Assembly: GCA_003290165.1 (NCBI GenBank) | Contig: QNQO01001822.1 | Location: 1 to 64,000 of the forward strand | Reading direction: 5' to 3' | Source of the DNA: Berberis thunbergii | Lineage: Eukaryota; Streptophyta; Magnoliopsida; Ranunculales; Berberidaceae | Length of the DNA: 64,000 nt | Shown: piece after piece, positions 32,151-43,570 of the stretch | How the letters are laid out: each line of letters opens with the position of its first letter | Position numbering within the stretch: position 1 is the first letter of the stretch | The notes under the pieces: model-generated | Database searches by the model: none | What the model saw: the letters and a program-made list of their open reading frames with translations, nothing else | Told to the model about the DNA's origin: nothing | Translations under genes and position numbers: made by a program

Positions 32151-33743
32151 TAGGGTTGGCAGTGGGGCGGATTTTCACGGATATCCGCCCCACTCAATCC
32201 GTATGGGGCGGATTTGGATATGGCAGAATGGGTTTTCGGATGGTTTTGGATATCCAAATAATATTCGTTCACTATTCGGGCCGGATATGGTTTTAGCCAT
32301 ATCCGCCACGCAGGACTCGCGGATATCCGTTTATACTACTTAAATTACTATAATACCCTTATTCCTAAAGTAAATATTAACTAAACCATTTAAAAAAAAA
32401 ACCTAAAACGAAAACCTAAGAAACCTGAAATCCGCACCTCTCTGGAAACTCAACGAAGAAACTCACAGAGAAACAAGAAACTCATAGAGAAACTCAAAGA
32501 AGAACGAAGGAGACGCAAACGCAGACTCTTCCACCTCTTGATCTCAAAGAAGAAAGAAAGAAGAAAGAAGGACTGAAAGAAGAGGAACGAAAGAAGAAGA
32601 AGAAGAACCGAAGATTGAAAGAAGAAGCTGAAGAAGAAGAAGTTCAAAGCAGAGAAGAACTTTAGATCTCATCATTTCGGGCTGATTCCTCCCTCCTTCC
32701 AGGTAAGATCCTTCCTCTTTTTCGTTCAGATCTGCTCTTCGATTTTTATTTATTTTTTCTTTCGAACTAACAGTTTTTTTTTTTTCAAATCTATTTTTTT
32801 CTTCTTATTTTTTGTTGATTTCGAACTAACTGATTTCAGATCTTGCTTTGTAGGTTGTTCACTTGTTTGACAACAGTGTTGAGATCAGATCTTCCAACCG
32901 CGAAGCAAGAAGAACCGATCTCTTCCACCTCTTGATCTCAAAGAAGAAATAAGGAAGAAACTCAAAGAAGAAAGGACTGAATGAAGAGGAACGAAAGAAG
33001 GAGAAGAAGAATGGAAGATTGAAAGAAGAAGCTGAAGAAGAAGAAGTTTAGAGTAGAGAAGAACTTTAGATCTCATCATTTCGGGCTGATTCCTCCCTCC
33101 TTCCAGGTAAGATCCTTCCTCTTTTTTAGATCTCTTCTTCGTTCAGATCTGCTATTCGATTTTTTTTTTTTTTCGAACTAACTGATTTTTTTTTCAGATC
33201 TGCTCTTCGATTTTTTCTTTTCTTCTTTCAAATCTGTTTTTTTTTTTCTTCTTTTTTGTTGATTTCGAACTAACTGATTTCAGATCTTGTTTTGCAGGTT
33301 GTTCACTTGTTTGACAACAGTGTTGAGATCAGATCTTCCAACCGCAAAGCAAGAAGAACCGATCTCTTCCACCCCTTGATCTCTTCCACCTCCAAACAAA
33401 CACACAAAGAAGGAGCTCAGATCAGAGATCAGGATCATAGATTATTTTTTGTTAGATCGAAATTTTTTTTTCTTTTGTGATTTGTTGTTTTTTGTAATAA
33501 TTTTTGTATCAATGAATGATGTATCTTTTAGTGTAGACTGTAGAAGGAACTTTTACTGTGTTTTATGTATGAATGAAAAAAATTTAACGGATACTGGGGC
33601 GGAGCGGATATCCGCCAATCCGTGCGGGGCGGAGGTGGGTTTTATATAAATCTATAAACGGATTTGCGGGGAGGATTTGGGGATCCGTTATTTCTGACGG
33701 ATCGGGGATGGATTTGTCCAAATCCGCCCCGTTGCCATCCCTA
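32151..33743. mobile_element. hAT-type element 3 in the Copia-like LTR
   Basis: The ends TAGGGTTGGCA and TGCCATCCCTA are inverted, with a perfect 8-bp duplication AATCTTCT (32143-32150 and 33744-33751). Subterminal motifs are GGATATCCGCCCC and GGGGCGGAT. The middle contains an imperfect direct duplication of about 400 bp (32528 to about 32921 and 32922 to about 33345). It is rich in GAAGAA and holds a GCAG/GTTGTTCACTTG block that looks like a captured exon border. No transposase. Confidence 0.88.
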
Positions 33744-34068
33744 AATCTTCTTATATAAAATATTCTAATTTTGTCATATTTTGACTTTCCTATTCTGACT
33801 ATTTTATTAATGTACTTTCCTATTCTTGTATTTTCTTATTCTTGTACTTTTCTATTCTTGTACTTCTTAATTCTTGTACTTTATTTTTGTCAATATGAAT
33901 CAATCTTGGACTTGGGTTTGACTATATTGAGTGCAAGTAGCCCTACATATTTTAGCACGCCCCCCGCAAGCTGGACATGTAGACGTAAAAGAAATGTGCA
34001 GCTTGGAAGAAACTTTGACTTGGATAATTCTGTCATGAAGAAATCATGACTGTCGAGTGAATGACTAA

Positions 34069-34493
34069 GGGCTCGTTTGGTTACTCCATGGAATGGGAAT
34101 GGGAATGGGAATGAGAATGGTAATAGGAATGGTAATGGTAATGGGAATGAAAATGGAAATGGGAATGGTAATGAGAATATATATGTTTGGTATACTTTAA
34201 AATGGTAAGGTGGTAATGTAAATTTATTTCCAAAAATACCCTCACTTAGTTAAAATGGGGGAGGGTGAGGAGGGTAAAAATGGTCATTAGGTAACTTTGA
34301 CCATTACAATGGGAATGGTAATGGCCATTCATAGGGGGGGGAGGTAGGAATGGCCATTACAACCAAATCTGTAATGGGAATGACCATTACGATGGTTTTA
34401 TGTGATACCAAACGCAGGAATGCCTTTGACCCATTACATTGTAATGGTCAAACCATTACATTACGACGGTCAATGGGCTAACCAAACACGCCC
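34069..34493. mobile_element. Tourist-like (PIF/Harbinger) MITE 1
   Basis: The ends GGGCTCGTTTGGTTA and TAACCAAACACGCCC are inverted, and the 3-bp duplication TAA flanks them (34066-34068, 34494-34496). The body is made of GGAATGGTAAT-like repeats. It is nested in the Copia-like element. Confidence 0.88.
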
Positions 34494-35819
34494 TAATGGT
34501 TCAATTTGAGTAGTCAGCATGACTCTCCAATTCTGGATAAAAATTATGAATGAAATTATAAATAAAAATACTGGATAAAAATGATTATGGATAAAAATTT
34601 GCTTAATGGTTTCAGATCTCATTCATTTTTGCTATTTCAAAACAAATACGTACGTATATAGGTTCATCCTTTTCGGATTTTTGATAGAAAGATTCCTCAA
34701 CCAACGTCGTCAACCCTATTCATTAGAACAACTTTCATTGAGTCTCTACACCTTTCCTTTTTTTTTTTCCTTTCTGAACCACCTTTTTATGAAAAACAGG
34801 ATTTGGCTTAGGATTGCCCATTTTTAAATCCAGGGTTTCTCTGAATTTGAAAGTTATCACTTAGTAGGTTTCCATACCAAGGCTCAATCCAATCAAGTCC
34901 CAAGTCCGTAGCGTCTACCAATTTCGCCATATCCCCCTTTTTCTAGGATCTCATTGGGATGCCATATCCTTTTTTCTTTCATTTATGCTGGAAGTGTTTT
35001 TTTTTTAGCTTGTGTGGTCGTACTGACCAAAGATTGTGGGTGTAAATAAAGGAGATGAAGAGATTCAAATTTCTTTCTCTTCCCTTTGTTTCTTCTTCTT
35101 CTTCTTCCTTCTTGTTGTTTCTTCTCTATTGTGCAATCTGATGTGTGATCAAACATGTAAATGGGAGAGAGAAGACGAAGGGAAAATGGAACAGCGATTG
35201 ACGGACGGACGTGTATGTATGGTGGTTGAGGGGTTGCGGTTGTTGTTGCTGGCGTAAAGAAAAAGATGGTTTGTCATGTTGTTGAACATGAGTTTGTTGA
35301 TGTTTGGCTGCAGGTGGCAGTTTCATGAAGAGAAGTCTTTTGATGATGATTGGTTGTTTGTTGATTGCGGTGTTGTTTGTTCTATTGATGCATGAATGAT
35401 TGAGGTAGGCTTTTACTATTGTTCTCCCTTCCCCGCCTCTTGCATCTAGCGTTCGGATGCGGCGAAGAGCCTGAGTCATTGGAGTCTTAGGTCACCAAAC
35501 AAAGTTGCTCTGATACCATGTAAAAATAATAATTGGAGAATTGCATTATTGTTGTTGTTCCTTGACACAATACAAGCTTATATAGAGCTAACTTTGACAT
35601 AACCTTGTAAAAACAAAAAGCTTAAAACTTCTTATACAAGATATTCTAATTGTGTCATATTTTGACTTTCCTATTCTGACTATTCTATTCTTGTAATTTC
35701 CTATTATTGTAATTTTTTATTCTTCTACTTTTCTATGTACTTTCCTATTTTTGTACTTTCTTTCTTGTAGATATGAATCAATCTTGGACTTGGGCTTGGC
35801 TATGTTGTGTGTCAATGAT

Positions 35820-36028
35820 CTTGCTAAACTATTACAACAATCTCACCTAATGATAATGCATTGCGACAAGTTCCTACATAACACTTATATTGTGTACATA
35901 TATCTAGTTTTTCGTCAACAATTCGTGTCCTCGGTATCATTACTTGTTTATCACTACTTTTGAAAATGTAAAGTTGACCAATATATTTGTATCATTACTT
36001 GTTTATCACCACTTTTGAAAATCAGAAA
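35820..36028. other. Short host-like spacer
   Basis: No coding signal. The phrase TATCATTACTTGTTTATCA occurs twice (near 35935 and 35990), a short direct repeat of about 55-bp period. Confidence 0.4.
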
Positions 36029-36169
36029 TTCTACGGAGCGAGGGAAAAACAGCGAGGGATGGGTGTAACCATCCATCCTCCTCGAGATGAGTGTCAGCGC
36101 CATCGAGATGCACGCTGATGCTCATCTCGAGAAGGATGGGTGGTTACACCCATCCCTCGCTCCCTAGAA
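36029..36169. mobile_element. Foldback MITE, copy 2
   Basis: The ends TTCTACGGAGCGAGGG and CCCTCGCTCCCTAGAA are inverted. The two arms GGGATGGGTGTAACCATCC and GGATGGGTGGTTACACCCATCC can pair nearly along their length. It lies about 220 bp upstream of the peptide gene. Confidence 0.82.
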
Positions 36170-36321
36170 GGGTTGTTTGAAAATATAAAGTTGACCAATA
36201 AATTTGATTGATTCTCATATCCTCTAAAATAACCCCAAATCTAAAATCATTAAAAAGAAATCCTATACAAATCTTCCAAAAATGGAAAGGTGAAAAAACA
36301 AAATCCCTCAAAATTCAAATG

Positions 36322-36346
36322 CACGTGTGCATTATTATGCTATAAA
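36322..36346 (+). promoter_or_regulatory. G-box and TATA box of the peptide gene
   Basis: CACGTG (36322-36327) and TATAAATT (36341-36348) lie 63 and 42 bp upstream of the ATG. The spacing leaves only a short 5' leader of about 15-20 bases if transcription starts about 30 bp after the TATA box. G-boxes bind bZIP and bHLH factors in plants. Confidence 0.5.
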
Positions 36347-36389
36347 TTATGAAAAAACTTAGTAACCCATATGTAAAGTAAAGAAAGCA

Positions 36390-36617
36390 ATGGAGTCCAA
36401 AGGTGTGAACGTTCTCAGCATTTTGTTTGCTATGATCATGGTAGCAACAATAGCACCATCAACAATTGCACAATTGCCGTTCGACCCAGGTTGCTTTGAT
36501 TTTTGCATGAAGGATTGTAAGGCCAAAAATACTCCCGGACATAATTGTACAGTTGATTGTGGATTCATATGTTGGGTTTTACAAAAGCCCCCTCCTCCTC
36601 CTTCCAAACCCACCTAA
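36390..36617 (+). CDS. Small secreted cysteine-rich peptide (thionin-like layout)
   Basis: A complete 75-residue frame. It starts with a charged N-terminus and a hydrophobic core (residues 7-22), with likely signal cleavage after STIA-Q (about residue 27). The mature part has six cysteines spaced CX3CX3CX9CX3CX3C (Cys35, 39, 43, 53, 57, 61) and a Pro-rich tail (PPPPP at 67-71). The doubled CX3CX3C pattern fits two helices tied by disulfides, as in plant thionin-like and hairpin-type defence or reproductive peptides. I cannot assign it to a named gene. TATA and G-box lie upstream, and an AATAAA lies at 36701. It is intronless and undamaged, unlike nearly all else here. It would act outside the cell or in the wall. 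Confidence 0.75.
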   Translation: MESKGVNVLSILFAMIMVATIAPSTIAQLPFDPGCFDFCMKDCKAKNTPGHNCTVDCGFICWVLQKPPPPPSKPT

Positions 36618-36700
36618 GGGAAATTTGATGTGTGATTTAATCCTTTCATGTACATCTCGGAGATGGAAGTGAGTTGTTTAATTCCTACCCTCACCACAAT

Positions 36701-36706
36701 AATAAA
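36701..36706 (+). terminator. Possible poly(A) signal of the peptide gene
   Basis: AATAAA 84 bp after the stop codon, in an AT-rich stretch. Confidence 0.45.
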
Positions 36707-38127
36707 CATTGTGTAAACCATGAATCTACCTGGTTATTCTATTTATACTATTGCATTGCCAGTAGCATGTTTTAACAGTCACTTTTTTGGGATCATTTTA
36801 ACTTTTGCTCCCAATATTACCACTAGTTTCATAGTTAGACTCCAACTTTGTTTAGCCTTTTTTTTTTTTTTACTTCGAATTTCAATTATTGATGAATGTT
36901 TAATAACTTTAACAAATGGTGAAAAAACTACTTTGTCATTGCGCCATATCTGATGACAAATTTTATATTTATCCCTCAACTTTATGAATATTAGACAAGC
37001 CCCCTCATTTGCCTTGAGGACACATAGCTTGAACATGTACATAACACATGAGACAATTGTTTTTTTTAACCCTAAACCCCCTCCACCCCATGATATCGAT
37101 TGGGTTCGAATTCGTGACGTGTGATATTATCCACCACACTTCTACCAACTTAGTTAGTACATCTTTTGCGTGTGATACCATCCACCACACCTTTACTAAC
37201 TCAGCTAGTACACCTTTGGCGACAATTGTTAGGACTTGTTGAAAAAAATAAATTATGAATTTTTAGCGAAGGAAAGAAAAAATTTATAAATTTTAAGTTA
37301 ATTGTATGTTTGTTAATTAATTTGAATATCGAATTTTAGTTAAATTAAGTTTGATTTAGATCTTTTCTAAACAAGAACAATATTTCTGGCTGGAGAAGGG
37401 GTGTTTGATCCGAAGAATGGCCATTAGGCTTATTATTCATAATAGCCTTCTAGCCTCCCTAACACAAATTCCTAGGTCCGCTGTTGCTAGGAGATTATTT
37501 TGAACACGAAATAACAACAAAGTGTTCATATAAGTCTTATTCTCTTTGCATTTTCCCCAAAGATTTCAAGGATAAAAGATTTTCAAAAGATACTATTTAT
37601 CCCCCTCGATTCTTACTGATCCTATCTCAGGACACCTTAATGAGGTATATGTGCATATCCCACACTCTCAACAAGAAACCATAGTCGTCAGATTTCAAAC
37701 TTGGCTCACTATAAAAACAATCCACTTGATAATTGAACTCATTGGAACTAAGTTCTGATGCTTTGACACAAGTTAATTTCCTTCATCAACTTAGTGGGGC
37801 ATTAAAAAATTAAGCTTAGACTTGAATTAAACACAATTCTTGTTACCTCATGATTCTTTACACTAGGGGACTAGGCCAAAAACATGATTTAAACTCAGAA
37901 TCTTATACATGCGAATGTGGATATGGTTGTTACCTTGAAGGCTACTGGCCTTAAATACTTAAGAATTTTAACTACCACAATTTAGACCAACTAAGTAGAT
38001 GCAACACCCATTACAAAAGTTATACCAACGGAATATATACTTGCGAATATGGTGAAAACAAGGACTTGATTTTAGTAGATTGGAAGACAAGTAGTAGAGA
38101 ATCATGTGAAAAGCAAGAAGAGAAGTC
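36707..38127. other. Intergenic sequence downstream of the peptide gene
   Basis: No supportable gene. At 37113-37219 a unit of about 55 bp holding GTGTGATACCATCCACCACAC and ACTAACTCAGCTAGTACA is repeated twice. Otherwise AT-rich unique-looking DNA. Confidence 0.5.
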
Positions 38128-38130
38128 TTG

Positions 38131-38697
38131 GGGTGTGTTTGGTCACTCAATGGAATGAGTTTGGCTATTGTAATAGCAAAAATTCTAATTGTCGAGGGAA
38201 ATGGCGAGGAAAACAGCGAGGGTTGGGGGGAGCGTCCATCCTCCCTGGGATGCGTGTGTTGAAAAGTCAAGCACGCATCCCGGGGGGGTGGACGGTCCCC
38301 CCCCCTACCTGTGGGGTCCCTTGCTGTTTTTCTCGACACTTAGACGGGCTCTTGTAATAGTAATGACCATTATAATGGTTTAAGCCATTTCTTTGTTTGG
38401 TTAGATATAAAAATGGCGTAATGGGACATCATTACAAATTTCATTATAATGGACATTCATTCTCGAGACCCTATGAATGCCAATTACAATGCCCATTTTA
38501 ATAGTTAACACTCCATTTATCTTATTTGCCCTCCTTATCTAACATAGATATCTCTTTACCCACCATAGATTCGAAATTCATGGTTAAGAATTGAAGGCAT
38601 AATAGTAGAGACACAAATAATTCTCATTCCATCCAGGAACCAAACATAGCAATATTCTCATTCCCATTCTCATTCCATTGAGTAATCAAACATGCCC
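38131..38697. mobile_element. Tourist-like MITE 2 with nested foldback MITE
   Basis: The ends GGGTGTGTTTGGTCACTC and GAGTAATCAAACATGCCC are inverted and flanked by TTG (38128-38130, 38698-38700). The inner parts (CAATGGAATGAG / CTCATTCCATTG) pair too. The foldback MITE 38183-38345 is inserted inside. Confidence 0.85.
38183..38345. mobile_element. Foldback MITE, copy 3
   Basis: The arms (GTCGAGGGAAATGGCGAGG on the left, a shortened CTTGCTGTTTTTCTCGAC on the right) and the G/C-rich loop match the other foldback copies. The terminal TTCTA is present on the left; the right is TAGAC. Confidence 0.75.
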
Positions 38698-38699
38698 TT

Positions 38700-40420
38700 G
38701 TAGACTTTCTAATCATCTCTACCATCTTCTCTCACACACTTTCTAATCTCTATCAATTTTTATCCTATAACAAGAGAAACCATGTTCTAAAATCATACTT
38801 CACAAGATATGAACACAAACACCATTTTCTATAATCATAAAAATGCACGATTCCAAGCTCAAAAGTACAAGTGCCAAAGCAGACCCAAATTCACATCAAA
38901 TAGAGCAAAAGACATGCTAAAAAAATGTACACAAGAAGAATGTTAAGCCAGTAGGAGCTGGTGAATATCCATCAACCTAGCACATTCAATTTTTTATCAC
39001 CAACATAAAATTTGACATTTTGTACCAAGAAGCAATGATTTTTTTTACTGTTATAATCCCTCTACTTAGATGTTTCATAACATTTGCATGATCATGGGTG
39101 CTACCTCATTGGAGCCAGACATTCTATGGTTACACTACTAGGCAAAACCATACCAAAAAACTTGTAAGTGGTGGTTCAAAATGGTAAATTACTTGGCAAA
39201 GGAGATTGGGCATCAAAGATACTAGAAAACAAAGGACAACTCTTGACAGGGGTATACAATAAACCTTTAATATATTATTAAAATGTAGTTAACATATATA
39301 TTTTGGGATGCCCTTCAAATTGCACGTTATTGAAATGTATGTCCTAAACAACTCCTCTATGCTCTGCCTCATGTGGTTGGCAATTTCACCAACTAGTTTT
39401 CTGATGTCATTGAAGAGTAAAATTTTGGTTTCATTTCATTAGTGTCTGTTCTATTGTTGGGCTAACTCGAAGAATATTACCACAAAAATTAATTGCATAA
39501 ATCAGATTCATTGAAACAAAGAGAACCAAAGCAAAATATGGTATATGTTAAGTAATATGCCAAATTACATGTAAATCAAATCAACTGTTTTTTAAGGTTA
39601 CAATATTTTTGCCACTTAATATTCTCGTCGCCTCTCGCATGGAGATTTGCTTTCGTTTTGATCCATCACCTCCATCTTGCATGAAGACTTATTTTTGCTT
39701 CGCTCCGGTCTAGTTCATTTAAGCAGCTGCATTCAATACCCAAAGGTTTATCAACGGCTGTGCACATGTGCTCCTAATAATCGGGCGAAAACTCACAAAA
39801 TCCAACCGATGAGTCTCGACCTTGCAACATCTCACAAGAAAAGTAAATATCCGACCAACTGAGCTACAGTTGATGGACAACAACTGTGTGTTTGATTTTT
39901 GGGTATTTCATGGAAAAAGAAAACTTTTTCAAAAATTGAGTTTTCTGACATTTGATTTTTTCTAGGACAAAGAAAAATTTTCCGCCAGGGCACTTTGGTT
40001 AGGCTCCTCATTGAAAAACTTATTCCTACTCAATTTTTTCATTCACCGACAACTCTCTCCTCTACTAAATGCCCTCAAGAGACTCAACGTCTGAACATTC
40101 AGAGTCTCGTTGAACAATTTTGTCTCCTCTTCAACAATTTCTCCATAAAATAGAAATATTCTATCTAATGATTTTTTTTCCTTGGTGAAATCAAACGGCA
40201 AAATTGATTTTTTTTTTTTTTTTTTTTTTTGAAAGAGCAAATTTTTTCTTTGAAAGTTTTTTTTTTCCAAACATCAAACACACCGTCAAGGCAACTAATA
40301 AAATATACTTTGAAACGCTCAAAGAAAAAAAAAACTAATATTTTCATACATTATTGAGAAAAGACATGTTACTTTTTCAAATTTGGATCTTCTTCAACAG
40401 CTGATTGATAGATTTTGAGT
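38700..40420. other. AT-rich intergenic sequence
   Basis: No gene seen. 40207-40230 is a long poly(T) run, and 39940-40350 is dominated by T- and A-rich tracts around an inverted pair GAAAACTTTTTC. Part of it may be a decayed MITE. Confidence 0.45.
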
Positions 40421-40427
40421 ACAGAAA

Positions 40428-40602
40428 TTCTAAATGTCGAGGAAGTGGGCGAGGAAACCAGCGAGGAAAAGGAGGTGGCAGGGGGTGAACCATTCACCCC
40501 CTCGGGATGTGTGCCCACTTTTTTGGTGTGCGCATCCCGAGGGGGGTGAATGGTTCACCCCCGCCACCTCCTTTTCCTCGCTGGTTTCCTCGTCACGTAG
40601 AA
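40428..40602. mobile_element. Foldback MITE, copy 4 (near-perfect hairpin)
   Basis: The arms are almost perfectly complementary: ACCAGCGAGGAAAAGGAGG with CCTCCTTTTCCTCGCTGGT, then GGGGGTGAACCATTCACCC with GGGTGAATGGTTCACCCCC. The loop lies around CCACTTTTTTGG. Ends are TTCTA and TAGAA. Its arms are better preserved than those of the other three copies, which suggests a recent insertion. Confidence 0.88.
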
Positions 40603-40767
40603 TCACTCTTTTGAGTATACCTTCTTCACACCCTATTAGTTCAGCTGTTCTTGAATATATGTAAAACCACGTACCATCTAGAATCATTTAGGTCCTTAAA
40701 TTCCTTTTTTTTCCAAAGATCAGCCATCATCATGTTTATTCATGATCAACTTTACTATTGTTAACCC

Positions 40768-41437
40768 TGATGATACACCAAAGCATACAGCGATCCGCAT
40801 CGTATATGTGTCACGAAGATCTCGCCAACAGAATAAAGCAGATCTAGATGAATGCCCAATCTGACAAAGCCTAAACAACACAAAGCCCACTGAGGCAGGG
40901 TTCATAAAGTTAGACCCAATCAATGGTGCCCTATTAAGCACATACATCATACGGTCTAGCCCAATACCCGTAAGACCTAATAAGGCAAGTATATATGAGT
41001 TTGACGTAAGACAGGTATGCCATCAATACATTGACTCCCATCAGAAAACAAATATCGAAATATAAGTCGGGCTCGAAAACTCTCCTGCATAGACAACACT
41101 CTGCAAGGAAAGAATCACCAACATATCTCGGAGTACAAGTCGTGTAGAAAACTCTCCTGCATGGGCAACTCCCAACAAGGAAAAGATCTCTAGCAATATA
41201 TCTTTTCCTAAACTACGCCATGAAAGGCATAGCCGAACAAGGAGTCTCGTATGATAAATAGAGCACAAGGGAGAGGAACAAAGGGTACACTACAAAACCC
41301 AATTATAACATTACATCTTTCTCAAGCTTTGTTTGACTTAAGCATTGGAGTGCCATCGGTCGCCACAACGGTGGTCTTAGGCTCACGTGTGTTCCCTGTG
41401 CAAGTCAAGGTCAAGGAAAATAGATTTGACACTATCA
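40768..41437 (+). repeat. Gypsy LTR E (diverged subfamily)
   Basis: It begins TGATGATACACCAAAGC and ends GACACTATCA, then TTGGCACCGTCTGTGGGG. It shares the order of blocks with LTRs A-D but is clearly more distant from them. Confidence 0.82.
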
Positions 41438-41512
41438 ATTTGGCACCGTCTGTGGGGAACAACAAAGTTCCTGAGAAAACAACGATAAAACCCATTCATT
41501 ATAGTCTAGAAA

Positions 41513-42920
41513 GATGGTAACTGCGAGATCTCGCAATAATGGATAAATCGTTGAGCCCTCGAATGCTCGAACTGGCGCAGCACCGACCCCACGGGGAGAA
41601 CAACCTTGGGTTCCACACCGGAAGCAGCCGCGACAATCTCTAGGGTGGATCGACTATCAGTCCAAATGTAGCAAATCGCACATACAGTGGAGATGTTCAC
41701 TTAGCGGAACCCACCACCTGCAGAAGGAGATAGGGAGTCACATAGAGCCCTGTCTCTAGAGGACACCAAAAAGTGCGTTCAGGAGAGCCACTTTGCCCCT
41801 GTTAGCTCTCAATGGACCAAGGGCAGAGGAGCGGCCTACAGAGACTTGACTTCTAAGAATGAAAACCCGCATCGCAAAACCCCCTTCCGGCTTGTGGCTA
41901 CCAATCAGGACGTGTTGTACAACCTCACCATCCTCTCATTCATGGATCACATCATGAACGAGCCATTGCCGAAGAAGTTCAACCCGCCAAAGTTGAAGTT
42001 TTATGATGGGACAACAAACTCATCCGACCACTCACATCATTACTAGCATGTGACAGTGCTCAAAGAAGGATCTAAAGAAGTGATGTGTCGGACATTCCCC
42101 TACCAGACTGAAGAAAACAGCACTGACATGGTTCTACAGTCTCCCTTTGAAGTCTATTGACTCATTTTGGATGCTGACCAAAATGTTCCTCACCCGCTTT
42201 GTCGACAACCAATGAATCTAGAAGGGCTCACATTACCTGCTCAGCCTCAATTGAAACTGAACGAGACACCGAGGGAGTATGTCACCCACTTCAATGATGA
42301 GTTAACTATCATGGATGTCTACAACGATGACACCTCGGTAACAGCCTTTACATCTGGTATAAGGAAAGGCCAGTTCTACAACTTCCTCACCCTGGAGTCT
42401 CCTACTGACATGACATACTTGCTGAAGAGCGCCCAGAAATACATCATTCTCGAGGAGAGGCTGACCGCAATAAAGGAATGAAAAATTGAAAAGAAACCCT
42501 CTGGTCTAAGAGACAAGAAGGAGGGAAAGGAACAAAAGACGATGATAGAAATAAGAGGAAGCAGAATGACAACAAACCAGACTCTAGCTGCACAAGGCAA
42601 GATAAAGCCTACAACTTCGTAGGGTCCAAATCCTTTACGCCCATCAACTCTAGCCTGTCCAACGTCCTCAACACCATTAAGAATTGAGGAGAAGTGAAGT
42701 GGCCCGCCAAACAGCGAGGAGATCCTTCCCGGCGCGATAACAACAAATATTGCTCCTTCACAAGGACAACGACCACAACATCGCAGACTGCAACAGTCTC
42801 AGAAGCAAGATTGACTACGGGATCAAGAAGGGCAAGCTCAAAGAATTCCTGAGCCCGGAGAAAAGACAAAACTATGCAAAGGAAAAAGAAGAGGTCATCA
42901 AAGATATGGAGAAAAAAGCT
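41513..42920 (+). pseudogene. Gypsy gag, copy E
   Basis: Starts MVTARSRNNG then stop. Later segments are 41846-42046 (FMDHIMNEPLPKKFNPPKL), 42167-42481 (LNETPREYVTHFNDELTI, LLKSAQKYIILEE) and 42750-42890 with the knuckle H-KDND-H-NIAD-C, whose first cysteine is in another frame. There are several stops and frameshifts. Confidence 0.8.
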
Positions 42921-43099
42921 TATGGCGTTATATATGTCCTTCATGGGGTAAACTCAGAAGGTAAGCAATCCAACAGGTCCCATAAAATGACAGTCCGCGA
43001 GATGTGGGCTCGGCCCATTTATGAGGACCGACAAGTGCAATATGCACGTATTCAGAGCTTGATCCCATTGCTGACATTCATGGACAATGACCTCCAAGG

Positions 43100-43570
43100 C
43101 GTCCACTCTCCTCACAATGACACCTTAGTCATCTCGATCCTCATATATAGCGAAGTGGGAAGTGAAGAGATCCTTGGTAGACACATGGAGCTCTTTGAAC
43201 GTCCTATTCCTCAACGCATACCACATCATGCAACTAAATAAGAGAACTTGACTCCCGCCAGTCACCCAATGATCGGATTTAGCGAAGAAAAGTGTTTCCC
43301 TATCGGGAAGATCAGACTAACAATAGTGGCGGGAGCGCCATAGTTATAGAAAGTCCTTTTCCAGGAGTTCATGGTGGTCGATGCCCCATCTACCTACAAC
43401 ATCATCCTGGGGATGCCTTGGCTCCATCAGATGGAGGTTGTGGTCTACTCTTTTCCAGTGTATCAAGTACACTGCCAATCAGGCGGAAGGGACCATTCAA
43501 TGAGACCAACTTTTAGCGAGAGACTGCCACTATGCACTGCTGAAACAACTGGATTGTTAACAATTCTAGC
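43100..43570 (+). pseudogene. Gypsy aspartic protease, copy E
   Basis: It reads LVDTWSSLNVLFLNAY near 43165, so the catalytic glycine position is tryptophan. It is followed by FSEEKCFPIGKI, MVVDAPSTYNIILGMPWLHQM (43371 frame) with frameshifts between. Confidence 0.8.

Larger units (their letters stand above)
32037..35814 (-). mobile_element. Small non-autonomous Copia-like LTR element
   Basis: Two similar terminal repeats, 35814-35519 and 33935-32037 (the latter opened by hAT 3), enclose about 1.6 kb. On the minus strand TGGTATCAGAGC (35518-35507), the initiator tRNA-Met primer site, follows the first repeat. A G-rich tract (CTTGCGGGGGGCGTG, minus) precedes the second. No gag or pol domain is seen; the ORF at 35126-35479 (minus) is Gln/His-rich and not recognised. 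A clean 5-bp duplication is not visible at the outer ends. A Tourist-like MITE (34069-34493) is nested in it. Confidence 0.75.

Noticed and set aside
34069..34493. Minisatellite of GGAATGG-like units
   Set aside because: The clear inverted ends and TAA duplication show a Tourist-like MITE with internal repetition.
35126..35479. 117-residue Gln/His-rich minus-strand ORF as Copia gag
   Set aside because: It starts soon after the primer-binding site, but shows no gag or zinc-knuckle motif.
40207..40230. Poly(T) tract as the tail of a minus-strand LINE or SINE
   Set aside because: No retroelement coding sequence, promoter boxes or target duplication is seen beside it.
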